Shown: positions 36,632 to 44,337 of the stretch, piece after piece
Numbering within the stretch: position 1 is the first letter of the stretch
How the letters are laid out: each line of letters starts with the position of its first letter
Assembly: GCF_000190575.1 (NCBI RefSeq)
Contig: NC_015164.1
Coordinates: forward strand, 3,620,001 to 3,684,000
DNA length: 64,000 nt
Reading direction: 5' to 3'
DNA from: Phocaeicola salanitronis DSM 18170
GTDB taxonomy: Bacteria > Bacteroidota > Bacteroidia > Bacteroidales > Bacteroidaceae
Translations under genes and position numbers: made by a program
The notes under the pieces: generated by a model
The model's input: the letters and a program-made list of their open reading frames with translations, nothing else
Database searches by the model: none
Told to the model about the DNA's origin: nothing

Positions 36632-38668
36632 ATGAAGATATGGACTTGGATAGGAGTTGTTGTAGGATGTTTTCTGCTGGCTCCTCTGAAAGCGGAAAAC
36701 GGAGCCTTGTGGCAAGTGTGTGCCGATAGCTTGCATGCCTCTTATGCTCCGGCTCCGATGGCAAGCGGATGCATCGGCATTTTGCCGGGTAAAGGGCCGT
36801 TCAGGATAGAACAGGTGGTACTGAACCATGTGTTTGACGCTGCCGCTCCGGGTGTGGTAAGCCGGGTGATGCGAGGCATAAATCCGTTTGGGCTGAAGAT
36901 GAAAGTGGACGGTGAAACCGTAGATACGGTGCGGATAATGGACTGGAGGCAGGTGGTGGATATGCGCAGGGCAGTGCACCATACAGAATTCCGGATGGGC
37001 CAGAAAGTGCGTGTGGCTTCTGACTTGCGTGCCTTGCGAGGGCTGCCTTATTCCGGACTGATATCGGTGTCGGTCGAAGCGTTGTCAGATGTCAGCATAG
37101 AAGTGCGGTGCGGAATGGAGATTCCCGGTGATTACGGAAAAGGAACGGTGTATTACCGTGAACTGGATGCCGATGGCACCCGCTTGCACCTGGTGGAGGC
37201 CGAGGCTGTTTCGGAACGTGGGGCGAAGCAGGTTGCGGCGGTTTCGGCTTTCTTGTTGGATGACGGTGCTATGTCCGGGCTTTCGTATGAGAATGATACG
37301 GAAGAGCTTTGCCTGAACGTATCTGTAAAGAAAGGGGAGGTCTTTTCTTTTTCGCTCGTGGGCAGCATCTGTTCTTCCCGTGACTTTTCCGACCCTTACA
37401 ATGAAGCCGAACGCCAGGTGGTCTATGCCGTCCATGAAGGGCAGGAGCGGCTGGTGCGGACACATGAGCGGTTATGGGATGAATTGTGGCAAGGCGATAT
37501 CCGGATAGAGGGGGATGACGATGCCCAGCGTCTGGTGCGCTTTGCGCTATTTAATCTGTATGCTTCGTGCCGTGCCGGAAGCCGTCTGAGCATTCCGCCG
37601 ATGGGGCTTTCTTCGCAAGGCTATAACGGTCATATATTTTGGGATACCGAACTTTGGATGTATCCGCCCATGCTTCTGCTGCAGCCCGAACTGGCGAAGT
37701 CGATGTTGGATTATCGGATAGACCGCATTGAGCCTGCCCGAAGGAAAGCAATGGCATACGGCTATCGGGGTGTGATGTTTCCGTGGGAGAGTGATGACAC
37801 GGGCGAGGAAGCTACGCCGACTTTTGCCTTAACCGGTGCGTTTGAGCATCACATTACGGCAGACGTGGGCATTGCTTGCTGGAATTATTATGGCGTGACG
37901 CGCGATACCCTGTGGCTGGAGCGCGAAGGTTTCCCCTTGCTTCGGGAAATAGCGGATTTTTGGGCAAGTCGTGCGGTGCGGAATGCCGACGGTTCTTATT
38001 CGATACATGGTGTGACCGGAGCGGATGAGTATGCTAATGGTGTGACGGATAATGCTTTTACCAATGCTTCCGCCTCGTTGGCATTGGAGTATGCTTGCCG
38101 CGCTGGAGCGGTTTGTGGAGCACATGTTCCTCCGGTATGGAAGGAGGTGAGCCGAGGTTTGCGTATCTTGCAGTTTGAGGACGGAGTAACGCGTGAACAT
38201 GCAGCCTATCAAGGCGAGACCATCAAGCAGGCAGACGTAAACTTGTTGGCTTATCCGCTGGGAAAGATTGCTTGCCCGGAACAGCAACGGAAAGACTTGA
38301 CGTATTATGCCGGACGTATCGACCAGCGGGATGGACCGATGATGTCATACGCCGTGTTCTGTGTGCAATATGCACGGATGGGCGATGCTGGGAAAGCGTG
38401 GGAAATGTTCCGCCGGTGTTATTTGCCCAACTGGCGTCCTCCTTTCGGTGTGTTGTCGGAAACGCCTTCCAGCAATAATCCTTATTTTATGACTGGTGCC
38501 GGCGGTCTGCTTCAGGCTGTATTGAATGGTTTTTGCGGGCTTCAAATCACCGAAGAAGGAGTTGTGCAATTACCTTCGGTTCTTCCTCCGCACTGGAAGA
38601 AAGTAACGGTAACAGGAGTAGGCAAGGAAAAAAAGACATTTATACGGGCGCAAGAAGCCGAAAAGTGA
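36632..38668 (+). CDS. Secreted glycoside hydrolase family 65 protein
   Basis: Enzyme on alpha-glucosides, 678 aa. Signal peptide about 1-22 (ending LKAE), an N-terminal beta-sandwich (about 30-260), and an (alpha/alpha)6 barrel with WDTELWMYPPMLLLQPELAK and GVMFPWESDDTGEE. The motif TGADEYANGVTDNAFTN holds the conserved Glu that serves as general acid in GH65. The C-terminal beta-domain ends with EKKTFIRAQEAEK. Since it is exported and has no adjacent phosphorylase partner, a hydrolase acting on trehalose, kojibiose or a glucosylated hydroxylysine is possible; the substrate is not evident. It is the last gene before the integrated element. Confidence 0.88.
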   Translation: MKIWTWIGVVVGCFLLAPLKAENGALWQVCADSLHASYAPAPMASGCIGILPGKGPFRIEQVVLNHVFDAAAPGVVSRVMRGINPFGLKMKVDGETVDTVRIMDWRQVVDMRRAVHHTEFRMGQKVRVASDLRALRGLPYSGLISVSVEALSDVSIEVRCGMEIPGDYGKGTVYYRELDADGTRLHLVEAEAVSERGAKQVAAVSAFLLDDGAMSGLSYENDTEELCLNVSVKKGEVFSFSLVGSICSSRDFSDPYNEAERQVVYAVHEGQERLVRTHERLWDELWQGDIRIEGDDDAQRLVRFALFNLYASCRAGSRLSIPPMGLSSQGYNGHIFWDTELWMYPPMLLLQPELAKSMLDYRIDRIEPARRKAMAYGYRGVMFPWESDDTGEEATPTFALTGAFEHHITADVGIACWNYYGVTRDTLWLEREGFPLLREIADFWASRAVRNADGSYSIHGVTGADEYANGVTDNAFTNASASLALEYACRAGAVCGAHVPPVWKEVSRGLRILQFEDGVTREHAAYQGETIKQADVNLLAYPLGKIACPEQQRKDLTYYAGRIDQRDGPMMSYAVFCVQYARMGDAGKAWEMFRRCYLPNWRPPFGVLSETPSSNNPYFMTGAGGLLQAVLNGFCGLQITEEGVVQLPSVLPPHWKKVTVTGVGKEKKTFIRAQEAEK

Positions 38669-38679
38669 TTGTTTCGCGG

Positions 38680-38696
38680 AAAAAATGTATTTTTGC
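38680..38696. other. Left attachment site (attL), 17-bp direct repeat
   Basis: AAAAAATGTATTTTTGC, 12 bases after the stop of the GH65 gene. The identical 17 bases occur at 61487-61503, 141 bases before the integrase start. Confidence 0.65.
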
Positions 38697-38835
38697 AAAT
38701 TATACTAAAAATCAGATTGTTACGGAACTCTTCCTCTACTATACAGCCATTTAGACTGACTATTGGAACTACAAAAATAGTAATTCTTTTTATTATAATA
38801 GAACTTTTCCTGCTCAATTTTCCGCCCACAATCAC

Positions 38836-38859
38836 CCGAAAGCCTTATCTATGAAGAAA
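38836..38859 (+). promoter_or_regulatory. Recurring module motif, copy A
   Basis: CCGAAAGCCTTATCTATG and following GAAGAAA; the -7-like core TATCTATG is 38846-38853. It precedes a short transcript that ends at the terminator at 39041, with no clear gene. Confidence 0.6.
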
Positions 38860-38997
38860 AAGAAAGAAGCCAATAGAACATTACGTGAAAGTAGTGCTTA
38901 TGGCTTCAAATACAATAATGAAAAATATGCCGGGTTGAGCCTGAATTTCAGAAGATGGTCAGGAAAATCAATTCGAGGGCTGGGAAATCAGGAGTAG
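38851..38997 (+). CDS. Possible 48-aa basic ORF (doubtful)
   Basis: ATG at 38851 opens a 48-codon frame with N-terminus MKKKKEANRTLRESS and C-terminus SIRGLGNQE, very basic. The ATG lies inside the -7-like core of motif A, so a transcript from that motif would not contain it. No in-frame ATG follows. I list it because the region has no other gene, but consider an untranslated RNA more likely. Confidence 0.25.
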   Translation: MKKKKEANRTLRESSAYGFKYNNEKYAGLSLNFRRWSGKSIRGLGNQE

Positions 38998-39088
38998 CCA
39001 TAGCAGCTTTCGTCTCTATGGTTGAAACGGATGGAACAGTGAAGAGCTGAGTCAGAGCGAGGAGTTCTGATGACGGCTCTTCTTTTTT
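38858..39088 (+). ncRNA. Possible short RNA from motif A to terminator
   Basis: If transcription begins about 7 bases after the -7-like core it would run about 230 bases to the terminator at 39041-39088. It contains a small hairpin CCATAG/CTATGG near 38998-39022. No conserved coding signal. Inference only. Confidence 0.35.
39041..39088 (+). terminator. Intrinsic terminator after module A
   Basis: GAAGAGC (39041-39047) pairs with GCTCTTC (39076-39082), with an inner GTCA/TGAC, then six T at 39083-39088, overlapping the stop codon of the convergent Abi gene. Confidence 0.75.
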
Positions 39089-39983
39089 ATTCCTTCCAAA
39101 GAGGTTCCAGTTCCCATCCTCTGGTAAACCCCATAGCAGCAAGGTCTATAGAAGGATATTGTTGGAATAAGTTAACCAATTTCTGTTTCAAATCATTGGC
39201 GGGATTGATCACATTCAAAAAATATCTAATAAGGCATAAGTTGTAATACACTTTCTGTTGGTTAGGTTGTTCATTCAGCCAGTTTCTCAACATCTTTTTC
39301 ATGCTAAGGGTCGTGATAGCATTTGTTTTATTCCATACCCTTGAATGATGGCAACAAGCATTTCTCGTCAGAGTTATCAAGGTAAGCCATGATTGCAGGA
39401 CAGGCACATTCAGATAGAATTCTTTGGCTATCTTCTTTTGAGTTTTGAAGTCCCGCAAATTTTCATAAATGCGTGTCACTACCCCTAAAGGCAGAATCTC
39501 GATTAGTTCCCATGCCGGAGGATAGTCATTGTCATATTTAGCCTTGAAATGCTTGATAAAATCTTCGTTTGACCTCTCATACTCTTTGTTTATCAGTCCC
39601 ATCATGTAGTTATACTTCTCCCTTTTGGCAAAAGTCTCCGGATTCGTTATCCAAAACGGATCATGATTGGTCTCACATACTGCGTTTACAATGGCCTGAC
39701 GTACTGCTATCTCTATTTTCTCTATTTCATTGAACAATAAGAGACGTAATTTCCGGTCGAAACGATAAAGTTGCATGACTTCCTCAAAACTTGAACCGGG
39801 CTTGAATTTATGTTCATTTTTAGGATGTTCAAGGAATGGATAGAAATAAGCACTCAACCGATAATAACCGATATGTCTGATATAATCCTCCGCCTTGACA
39901 GGATTATAAATTTCCAAACCTCTTTGCTGTAATAATTGTACTAATTCTGATGGAGTATGATATTGTTTCTGAAAAGCTTCCAT
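39087..39983 (-). CDS. Abi family (AbiD/AbiF-type) abortive infection protein
   Basis: Predicted anti-phage protein of 298 aa, Abi_2 family. N-terminal MEAFQKQYHTPSELVQLLQQRGLEI, then YIRHIGYYRLSAYFYPFL and the mid-region FRFDRKLRLLLFNEIEKIEIAVR (here YRFDRKLR). Near the C-terminus the HEPN-like RNase signature RNACCHHSRVWN (R-N-x3-H) is visible, consistent with RNA cleavage or RNA binding. I chose ATG 39983 because the upstream in-frame ATG at 40019 lies before an attenuator-like hairpin; with the predicted start near 40042 both are transcribed. Single minus-strand gene among plus-strand modules. Confidence 0.88.
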   Translation of the reverse strand: MEAFQKQYHTPSELVQLLQQRGLEIYNPVKAEDYIRHIGYYRLSAYFYPFLEHPKNEHKFKPGSSFEEVMQLYRFDRKLRLLLFNEIEKIEIAVRQAIVNAVCETNHDPFWITNPETFAKREKYNYMMGLINKEYERSNEDFIKHFKAKYDNDYPPAWELIEILPLGVVTRIYENLRDFKTQKKIAKEFYLNVPVLQSWLTLITLTRNACCHHSRVWNKTNAITTLSMKKMLRNWLNEQPNQQKVYYNLCLIRYFLNVINPANDLKQKLVNLFQQYPSIDLAAMGFTRGWELEPLWKE

Positions 39984-39993
39984 AGGTATATAT

Positions 39994-40038
39994 AAAAAAC
40001 GACCCACCGATTTAAGCATCGTTGAGAGGCTTGGTGGG
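39994..40038 (-). terminator. Attenuator-like hairpin in the Abi leader
   Basis: Minus strand: ACCCACC (40038-40032) pairs with GGTGGGT (40008-40002) followed by CG and six T (39999-39994), 11 bases before the ATG at 39983. The structure is a standard intrinsic terminator in a 5' leader. Confidence 0.65.
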
Positions 40039-40049
40039 TTCTAGCGTTG

Positions 40050-40081
40050 CAAAGATAAACATAGTATTTGACTTTGCCAAA
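40050..40081 (-). promoter_or_regulatory. Promoter of the Abi gene
   Basis: Minus strand TTTG (40081-40078), 20-base spacer, TATCTTTG (40057-40050): full consensus, predicted start near 40042. Confidence 0.8.
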
Positions 40082-40156
40082 CCTTTATCAAAGAAATTCT
40101 AATTTTCCTGCTTTTATAATCCTGATTCATTGTTTTTCCATGCCTTCTCCTATCCC

Positions 40157-40180
40157 CCCAAAGCCTTATATATGAGAAAA
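40157..40180 (+). promoter_or_regulatory. Recurring module motif, copy B
   Basis: CCCAAAGCCTTATATATG then AGAAAAA; -7-like core TATATATG at 40167-40174. It heads the module with two tiny ORFs and the recombination genes. Confidence 0.6.
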
Positions 40181-40248
40181 ATAAGAATAAGAAAAGAGAA
40201 AACGAGAGAAGAATAACAATAGTATTAACAACAAAAATCAAAAGAGAA

Positions 40249-40413
40249 ATGGGAAAAATAGTAGAAGGAATCAAAATCGCAGCCTATGTGGCTGAGGTTG
40301 TCGTAGCAGGTTCAGTTGTGATTGAGCTTGTATCGAAATGGAATGAACGGCGGAAACTGAAATCCGCTGTACGTGTAAAAGCCGCAGCGGAGGAAGTTGC
40401 GGAAACGGATTGA
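40249..40413 (+). CDS. Tiny membrane ORF (54 aa)
   Basis: MGKIVEGIKIAAYVAEVVV, one hydrophobic segment (about 9-28), then a basic stretch KWNERRKLKSAVRVKA and an acidic end. AAAAGAGAAATG provides a ribosome-site-like sequence. Too short for family recognition. Shape (one span plus basic tail) is like a small membrane toxin, holin-like or signal-anchor protein. It is the first ORF after motif B. Confidence 0.5.
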   Translation: MGKIVEGIKIAAYVAEVVVAGSVVIELVSKWNERRKLKSAVRVKAAAEEVAETD

Positions 40414-40418
40414 ACGTC

Positions 40419-40529
40419 ATGGGTTATGAGAAGAACCAGGACGTGGTTATAACGCTCCTTGAAGTGGCCGTATCGGTACTCAAGGGAATAAAGAAGCTAA
40501 GAAGTTTATTTGTAAAGTCAAAGAAATAA
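40419..40529 (+). CDS. Tiny amphipathic ORF (36 aa)
   Basis: MGYEKNQDVVITLLEVAVSVLKGIKKLRSLF plus a basic tail KSKK, read 5 bases after the preceding ORF. The hydrophobic helix with basic end resembles small membrane-active peptides. Only the consistent pairing with the previous ORF and the module position support it. Confidence 0.4.
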   Translation: MGYEKNQDVVITLLEVAVSVLKGIKKLRSLFVKSKK

Positions 40530-40590
40530 ACCTCTTGGCTTTTTTGTTTGTCAAGAATATCATTACCAATCATTTAAAAACATTTACAGT

Positions 40591-41601
40591 ATGAGAAGAA
40601 CAACTGAAACGGCTTTGAACCGCAGCGGATTCATAGAAGACGCAGTAACCGTACCGGAAGAAAACAGGAAAGGTATAAAGAACCATCCTAATTTCATTGA
40701 AGCGAACACATCCGGAATCACGCTAAGAGAACTGACGGAGAAAAACATCATTCCGACCTTCAGCGACAACAGCCTGACGATTTCACACCAGAATTTCATC
40801 GGTGCAGTAGCCAAAGCGGCAGAGGAAGTATTCGGAGAACTTACACCTGTTGAATGCAGGGTTTCACATCCCATTATCGGGCGTATCCCATCGGCGCAAT
40901 ATAAAAAGACCGGTGAACTGACGGAGGAAGAAAAGACGGTATTCTATCAAAGGCTTGCGTGGGTATGTCATGTAAGCCATCTTGTAAGAACCATTAACGG
41001 GCAACCCACCCATTTATGTATCGGCGGTGTCCGTGCTTATAATGAGGACAAGCTCTACAGCAAGCGAAGCCCCATGAAATTCAAGATTTTCGTGGGCTGG
41101 CAGGTAAGGGTATGCAGCAACCTAATGTTGACCACAGACGGTTTCACAAAAACAATCGAGTGTATGACAGAAGCTGACATTATGCAAAAGTCCATGGAAC
41201 TGTTCGGGGCTTTCAATCCGCATAAGGAAGAAACCTTGGAACTTTTAGGCAATCTGAAAGAAACTTCATTTACCGAAGAACAGTTCTGCAAGATAGTAGG
41301 GCGGCTGAGATTATACCAGTTCCTGCCCGCATCTGAACAACGAAGACTACCCTCCCTGCAAATCGGTGACCAGGCTGTGAATGCGATGGTAAAAGGTTAT
41401 GTTTCCAATCCCGATTTCGGAAAGAAAGAAGGGGAAGAGTTCACCTGCTGGAATCTGCTCCAGCTTGCAACCGAAGCCGTAAAATCAGCCTACATCAACT
41501 GCTGGCTGGAACGCAACCAGAACTGTACGGATTTCGCTGTAGGAATCCAAAACGCACTCCGTGGCAACGATACCGAAGGTTACGGATGGTTCTTGAGTTA
41601 A
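40591..41601 (+). CDS. DUF3871 family protein
   Basis: Cytoplasmic protein of 336 aa. Segments SGITLRELTEKNIIPTFSDNSLTISHQNF and CRVSHPIIGRIPSAQYKKTGELTEEEKTVFYQR match the Bacteroidales family DUF3871, found in mobile elements. Later parts include LCIGGVRAYNEDKLYSKRSPMKFKIFVGWQVRVCSNLMLTTDG and QIGDQAVNAMVKGYVSNPDF. No catalytic residues are identifiable. It opens the block of DNA-metabolism genes (terminator at 41626), so a role in replication or recombination is inferred from context. Confidence 0.75.
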   Translation: MRRTTETALNRSGFIEDAVTVPEENRKGIKNHPNFIEANTSGITLRELTEKNIIPTFSDNSLTISHQNFIGAVAKAAEEVFGELTPVECRVSHPIIGRIPSAQYKKTGELTEEEKTVFYQRLAWVCHVSHLVRTINGQPTHLCIGGVRAYNEDKLYSKRSPMKFKIFVGWQVRVCSNLMLTTDGFTKTIECMTEADIMQKSMELFGAFNPHKEETLELLGNLKETSFTEEQFCKIVGRLRLYQFLPASEQRRLPSLQIGDQAVNAMVKGYVSNPDFGKKEGEEFTCWNLLQLATEAVKSAYINCWLERNQNCTDFAVGIQNALRGNDTEGYGWFLS

Positions 41602-41625
41602 GCCTATACATATATAGGTATATAA

Positions 41626-41676
41626 GAGAGGTACACATTATCAACTGAATCAAGATTTTGTGTGCCTCTCCTTTTT
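41626..41676 (+). terminator. Intrinsic terminator after DUF3871
   Basis: GAGAGGTACACA (41626-41637) pairs with TGTGTGCCTCTC (41659-41670), one wobble, then CTTTTT. Confidence 0.75.
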
Positions 41677-41702
41677 GTTTCACCCCAATAATTTTTTAGA
41701 AA

Positions 41703-42176
41703 ATGCCAACCGTGAATATCGAACTTTTCAAGAGGACATCGCCTGCAAGAAAGATTGAGATTATAAGGAATCTTACACAGGTGGAATTGGCAGGAATATC
41801 AGAAGAAACCATACTCCGAATCGTCAAAGAAGTGGGACGCAGAAATTCCGGGACAAGGAACTATGAGTTTTATATCCACCCTGACAGAAGAACCGGAAAC
41901 CGATGGAATTCCGAAGTGGAAGGATTATGGCTCTACAAAGGAAAACTTCATGTCATGGTTTATATCCAGCTTGACCATACGGACTGTGAAAAGACAGTTC
42001 CCTACGATGATTTTTTCAGGAAAGAAGAATACAGAGGTGCGGTTATCCGGGAAGACCGCTACGGAAATCCCCAAACCTGTTACTATGTATATGATGAGAA
42101 GGACAAGGCGGAGGTCATTAGAAGCATCTGCCTTGAATACATCCATACGAAGTATAAATCAAAACTTAACCGTTAA
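41703..42176 (+). CDS. Hypothetical protein (157 aa)
   Basis: No recognised domain. MPTVNIELFKRTSPARKIEIIRNLTQ at the start, an Arg-rich RRNSGTRNYEF segment, and a conserved-looking beta part HPDRRTGNRWNSEVEGLWLYKGKLHVMVYIQ. Cytoplasmic. It begins 26 bases after the terminator at 41676 and is followed 14 bases later by the annealing protein gene, so it likely belongs to the recombination block. Confidence 0.7.
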   Translation: MPTVNIELFKRTSPARKIEIIRNLTQVELAGISEETILRIVKEVGRRNSGTRNYEFYIHPDRRTGNRWNSEVEGLWLYKGKLHVMVYIQLDHTDCEKTVPYDDFFRKEEYRGAVIREDRYGNPQTCYYVYDEKDKAEVIRSICLEYIHTKYKSKLNR

Positions 42177-42190
42177 AAACATTATCAACT

Positions 42191-42937
42191 ATGTGTAAAT
42201 TTCAACAACCGCAGATTCCTGCCAACGTAACGGCAGACGAAAGGAGAGCCATCTATTTTGACGCTCTCTATTCCCTCGACCTCAGTGACAAGGTTGAGAA
42301 GTACAATGACCTGACTTACTTGAGTTGGGCGAATGCCTGGGCTGAGTTCAAAAGATGCTATCCCTCAGCCACCTACCGGATTATCAAAAATCCGGAGACC
42401 AACCTTCCATATTTTGCAGATCCTTGTATCGGTATCATGGTCTATACAGAAGTAGAAGTGGAAGGAATCACCCATGAAATGTGGCTCCCCGTGATGAACG
42501 CATCCAACAAGGCGATGAAACTTGAGGCATATACTTACAGCGTGTATGACAAGTTCAAGAAACAGCATGTAGAAAAGACGGTGGAAGCAGCAACCATGTT
42601 TGATATTAACAAGACGATCATGCGTTGTCTGGTGAAAAACCTCGCCATGTTCGGTTTGGGGTTATATATCTATGCAGGGGAAGACGTGCCGGAAAATGAT
42701 TCAACAGATACACAACAGACAGATTCCCCCAAGAAAACAATACGGAGAGCAAAGACAATCAGTCAGGCACAGCAGGCGACTGACAAGTATGCGGGTATAA
42801 AAGCTGCCTTGAAAGCTTGTCCTGACCAGCAGTCATTGATGAACCTCTATCAGCAGCACAAGAATGAGGTGGACGGCAACAGTGAAATCAAGGCACTCTT
42901 TACCGAGCGCAAATTACAACTTCAAAAAGCGGCGTGA
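42191..42937 (+). CDS. DUF1071 single-strand annealing protein (Sak-like)
   Basis: Recombination mediator of 248 aa that anneals complementary single strands, known from phages. The core YNDLTYLSWANAWAEFKRCYPSATYRI (about 38-64) with MWLPVMNASNKAMKLEAYT and the NKTIMRCLVKNLAMFGLGLYIY segment is typical of DUF1071 (SSAP of the Sak group). A C-terminal low-complexity linker (about 165-205) ends in a helix. The next gene starts 3 bases after this stop and encodes an exonuclease, the classic phage recombination pair. Confidence 0.82.
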   Translation: MCKFQQPQIPANVTADERRAIYFDALYSLDLSDKVEKYNDLTYLSWANAWAEFKRCYPSATYRIIKNPETNLPYFADPCIGIMVYTEVEVEGITHEMWLPVMNASNKAMKLEAYTYSVYDKFKKQHVEKTVEAATMFDINKTIMRCLVKNLAMFGLGLYIYAGEDVPENDSTDTQQTDSPKKTIRRAKTISQAQQATDKYAGIKAALKACPDQQSLMNLYQQHKNEVDGNSEIKALFTERKLQLQKAA

Positions 42938-42939
42938 TT

Positions 42940-43872
42940 ATGAAAACGAAAAGAATTGAACTGAAAGAATCGGGTGTGCTTTTCAATGAAGAAGAACACT
43001 CTTACTTGCTCGATGGAAAAGAATTGTCAGGCATTACGGGGATGTTGCAGAGACAGCTGTTCCCTGACGAATTTGACGGAATACCAAAATACCTTATTCA
43101 AGGTGCGGCGGATTATGGTGCAGGTGTACATCTTTCCTGTGAGGACTTTGACAAGAACTGGATCAATGACGGGACACAGGAGGTGATTGATTATATTCAG
43201 CTATGCAAGGACTATGGATTAGTCCATGAATGTTCGGAATATACCATAACTGATGGAGCAAACTGGGCTTCGAAGATAGACAAGGTATATCGTGTTTCAG
43301 AAGACACGTTCAGTCTGGGGGACATTAAGACTTACGGACATATGACCCCTGTAAAGCTGGAGAAAGCGAGATGGCAACTAAGTATCTACGCTTACTTCTT
43401 CGAGCTGATGAACAGGAAAGCGAAGATTGACAAGCTGTTTGTCATCCGGCTTCGCAACAAGATGAAGAAAGACGGTTCGTTTGACCATATCAAGGAAATC
43501 ATCTTTGTAAACCGGATCCCTTCAGATGTATGTAAAGAACTGCTGGATTGCGACCTTCGGGGAGAACGGTTCAATAATCCCTACAGCATACCGGAAGAAA
43601 TCAGAAATCAAGAAGCGGAAATTAGAGAGCTGATCCAGACAAAGAATAAAGCAGAGGAAAAACTCAGCACTCTCAAATCAAATATCCTGTCAAAAATGGA
43701 AGCAATGGATGTCAAGTCTTGGCTTACAGACACCATGAGACTTACCAGAAAACTACCGGGAATAAGAACCTCATTTGATTTTCAGGCGTTCAAAAATGAT
43801 CATCCTGATATCGATTTTGAATCCTACATGAAGACCTCAAAAGTTGCAGGGTCTTTGGTAATATTAATTTGA
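42940..43872 (+). CDS. PD-(D/E)XK exonuclease partner
   Basis: Predicted exonuclease of 310 aa. N-terminal SGVLFNEEEHSYLLDGKELSGITGMLQRQLFPDEF, then the nuclease core: D in ASKIDKVYRV, and FSLGDIKTYG giving the (D)-x-K motif (D-I-K), preceded by EYTITDGANW. C-terminal coiled coil about 215-245. The order annealing protein then exonuclease mirrors Red-beta/exo. An in-frame GTG at 42934 is possible; I take ATG 42940. The hairpin at 43888 follows. Confidence 0.8.
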   Translation: MKTKRIELKESGVLFNEEEHSYLLDGKELSGITGMLQRQLFPDEFDGIPKYLIQGAADYGAGVHLSCEDFDKNWINDGTQEVIDYIQLCKDYGLVHECSEYTITDGANWASKIDKVYRVSEDTFSLGDIKTYGHMTPVKLEKARWQLSIYAYFFELMNRKAKIDKLFVIRLRNKMKKDGSFDHIKEIIFVNRIPSDVCKELLDCDLRGERFNNPYSIPEEIRNQEAEIRELIQTKNKAEEKLSTLKSNILSKMEAMDVKSWLTDTMRLTRKLPGIRTSFDFQAFKNDHPDIDFESYMKTSKVAGSLVILI

Positions 43873-43887
43873 CGACTTGGAATCTGA

Positions 43888-43935
43888 CCGGGGAGATAAT
43901 CATCGAATGATAAAAATATGATGGTGTCTCCCCGG
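43888..43935 (+). terminator. Hairpin after the recombination pair
   Basis: CCGGGGAGA (43888-43896) pairs perfectly with TCTCCCCGG (43927-43935) plus inner CATC/GATG, followed by a T/C tract rather than pure T. Weak terminator or attenuator. Confidence 0.5.
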
Positions 43936-43981
43936 CCTTTTCCCTTTATGTGTAACAGGCTAAATAATAGGAGAATCAACA

Positions 43982-44227
43982 ATGAAAAAACTTATATTAC
44001 AATTCATAGCGATAGATGATTGGAACCGTCCTGTATTCAAAGATAGGAAAGGAAGATATTTTGGTGATACCGAAAATCTGTTCAATTATGGCGCAGACAA
44101 GAATGAGATTTATGACTTCTATCGTGACAAGCAATTGAATGAACATATATGCTATTTCGGAATGTGCTTTGACTGTGATCCCATAGGAGGCAGAATTAAT
44201 GAAGATGTGAAAATTATTCTGGAATAA
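43982..44227 (+). CDS. Hypothetical small protein (81 aa)
   Basis: Sequence start MKKLILQFIAIDDWNRPVFKDRKGRYFGD, then CYFGMCFDCDPIGGRIN. The CYFGMCFDCD segment contains three Cys in nine residues, suggestive of a small metal site. I do not recognise a family. It lies between the recombination pair and the serine recombinase on the same strand. Confidence 0.6.
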   Translation: MKKLILQFIAIDDWNRPVFKDRKGRYFGDTENLFNYGADKNEIYDFYRDKQLNEHICYFGMCFDCDPIGGRINEDVKIILE

Positions 44228-44337
44228 TGATATGCATCTGGAACGGTCATGTGTTCAAACCAGGAATGTGTTCAAATAAATCTGTGGAAGGTGTTTGGGC
44301 ACGTTCCTTTGTGTTATGCTTTTAATCAAAGAATAAA

